Source: Pseudomonas sp. ICMP 561
Lineage (GTDB): Bacteria; Pseudomonadota; Gammaproteobacteria; Pseudomonadales; Pseudomonadaceae
NCBI RefSeq assembly: GCF_002699985.1
Contig: NZ_LKBT01000005.1
Coordinates: 85,339 to 149,338 of the forward strand
Length of the DNA stretch: 64,000 bases
Reading direction: 5' to 3'
Positions 63,888 to 64,000 of this stretch are shown one piece after another. A program made the translations under genes and the position numbers. Below the pieces are notes generated by a model, which worked only from the letters and a program-made list of their open reading frames with translations, was not told the origin of the DNA and did no database searches. Numbering within the stretch: the first letter of the stretch is position 1; every line of letters begins with the position of its first letter.

Positions 63888-64000
63888 TGCTCGCGGCTAA
63901 AGCCGCTCCTACGACGAGAGGCGGCGAACACCAGGCATCCGCAAGACCGCTTACATCACAAATCCGTAGGACCGGCTTCAGCCGGGAGGGCGTCCGTTGC
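63888..64000. repeat. Two REP half-elements at the window end
   Basis: GCTCGCGGCTAAAGCCGCTC at 63890 and GTAGGACCGGCTTCAGCCGG at 63966, each half of the families at 20681 and 15072. The second may be completed beyond the window. Confidence 0.7.

Overview
The window looks like chromosomal DNA of a fluorescent or plant-associated Pseudomonas. The evidence is the single trifunctional PutA facing PutP, the betIBA - cbcVWX - gbdR block for choline and betaine in the order known from P. aeruginosa, the Pseudomonas-type small DUF3077/DUF6124 protein, and very many REP-type inverted repeats of several families between genes. No rRNA, tRNA, CRISPR array, transposase or complete prophage was seen.

Left part (1-36.5 kb) is mostly core metabolism. 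It holds the end of an unidentified gene, an acyl-CoA dehydrogenase, a small DUF3077-like gene behind a strongly structured leader, two exoprotein-like genes (a one-domain Ig-like protein and a delta-60 repeat protein), and the divergent putA/putP pair whose 454-bp spacer carries five GTTGCA PutA operator cores. Next come a PL7 alginate lyase, a REC-PAS-GGDEF-EAL protein, a YgjP-type metalloprotein, a small winged-helix protein, ElaA, a periplasmic solute-binding protein, YccS, YhiN, DbpA, MdtD, a TldD/TldE pair, and then betA, betB, betI, cbcV, cbcW, cbcX and gbdR. The BetI operator palindrome and a three-fold 21-bp-spaced repeat upstream of cbcX (probably GbdR sites) are visible.

Right part (36.7-63 kb) is an accessory island of surface or exported proteins that is more AT-rich to the eye. 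It contains four lipoproteins whose C-terminal domains resemble halovibrin (secreted NAD-consuming ADP-ribosyltransferase-like proteins); two of them are fused to Ig-like repeats. It also contains two pertactin-type autotransporters, three proteins built almost wholly of the same ~95-residue Ig-like repeat, and six proteins made of Ig-like domains, five of which go on to a jelly-roll-like or invasin-type C-terminal module. Four of the gene units on the right share a near-palindromic element (arms ACTGTCA...TGACAGT) at the promoter, and a fifth copy lies in the spacer before the large Ig-repeat genes, so the island looks like a regulon. One member carries an in-frame TAG stop just before its last conserved strand. 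The island is bounded on the right by rlmJ.

Inferred working model: the autotransporters, Ig-repeat proteins and carbohydrate-binding-like modules form a co-regulated adhesion or contact system, and the halovibrin lipoproteins are candidate NAD-targeting effectors or surface enzymes. The window directly shows shared domains, duplications and shared promoter elements. Function, secretion route and regulator identity are not shown.
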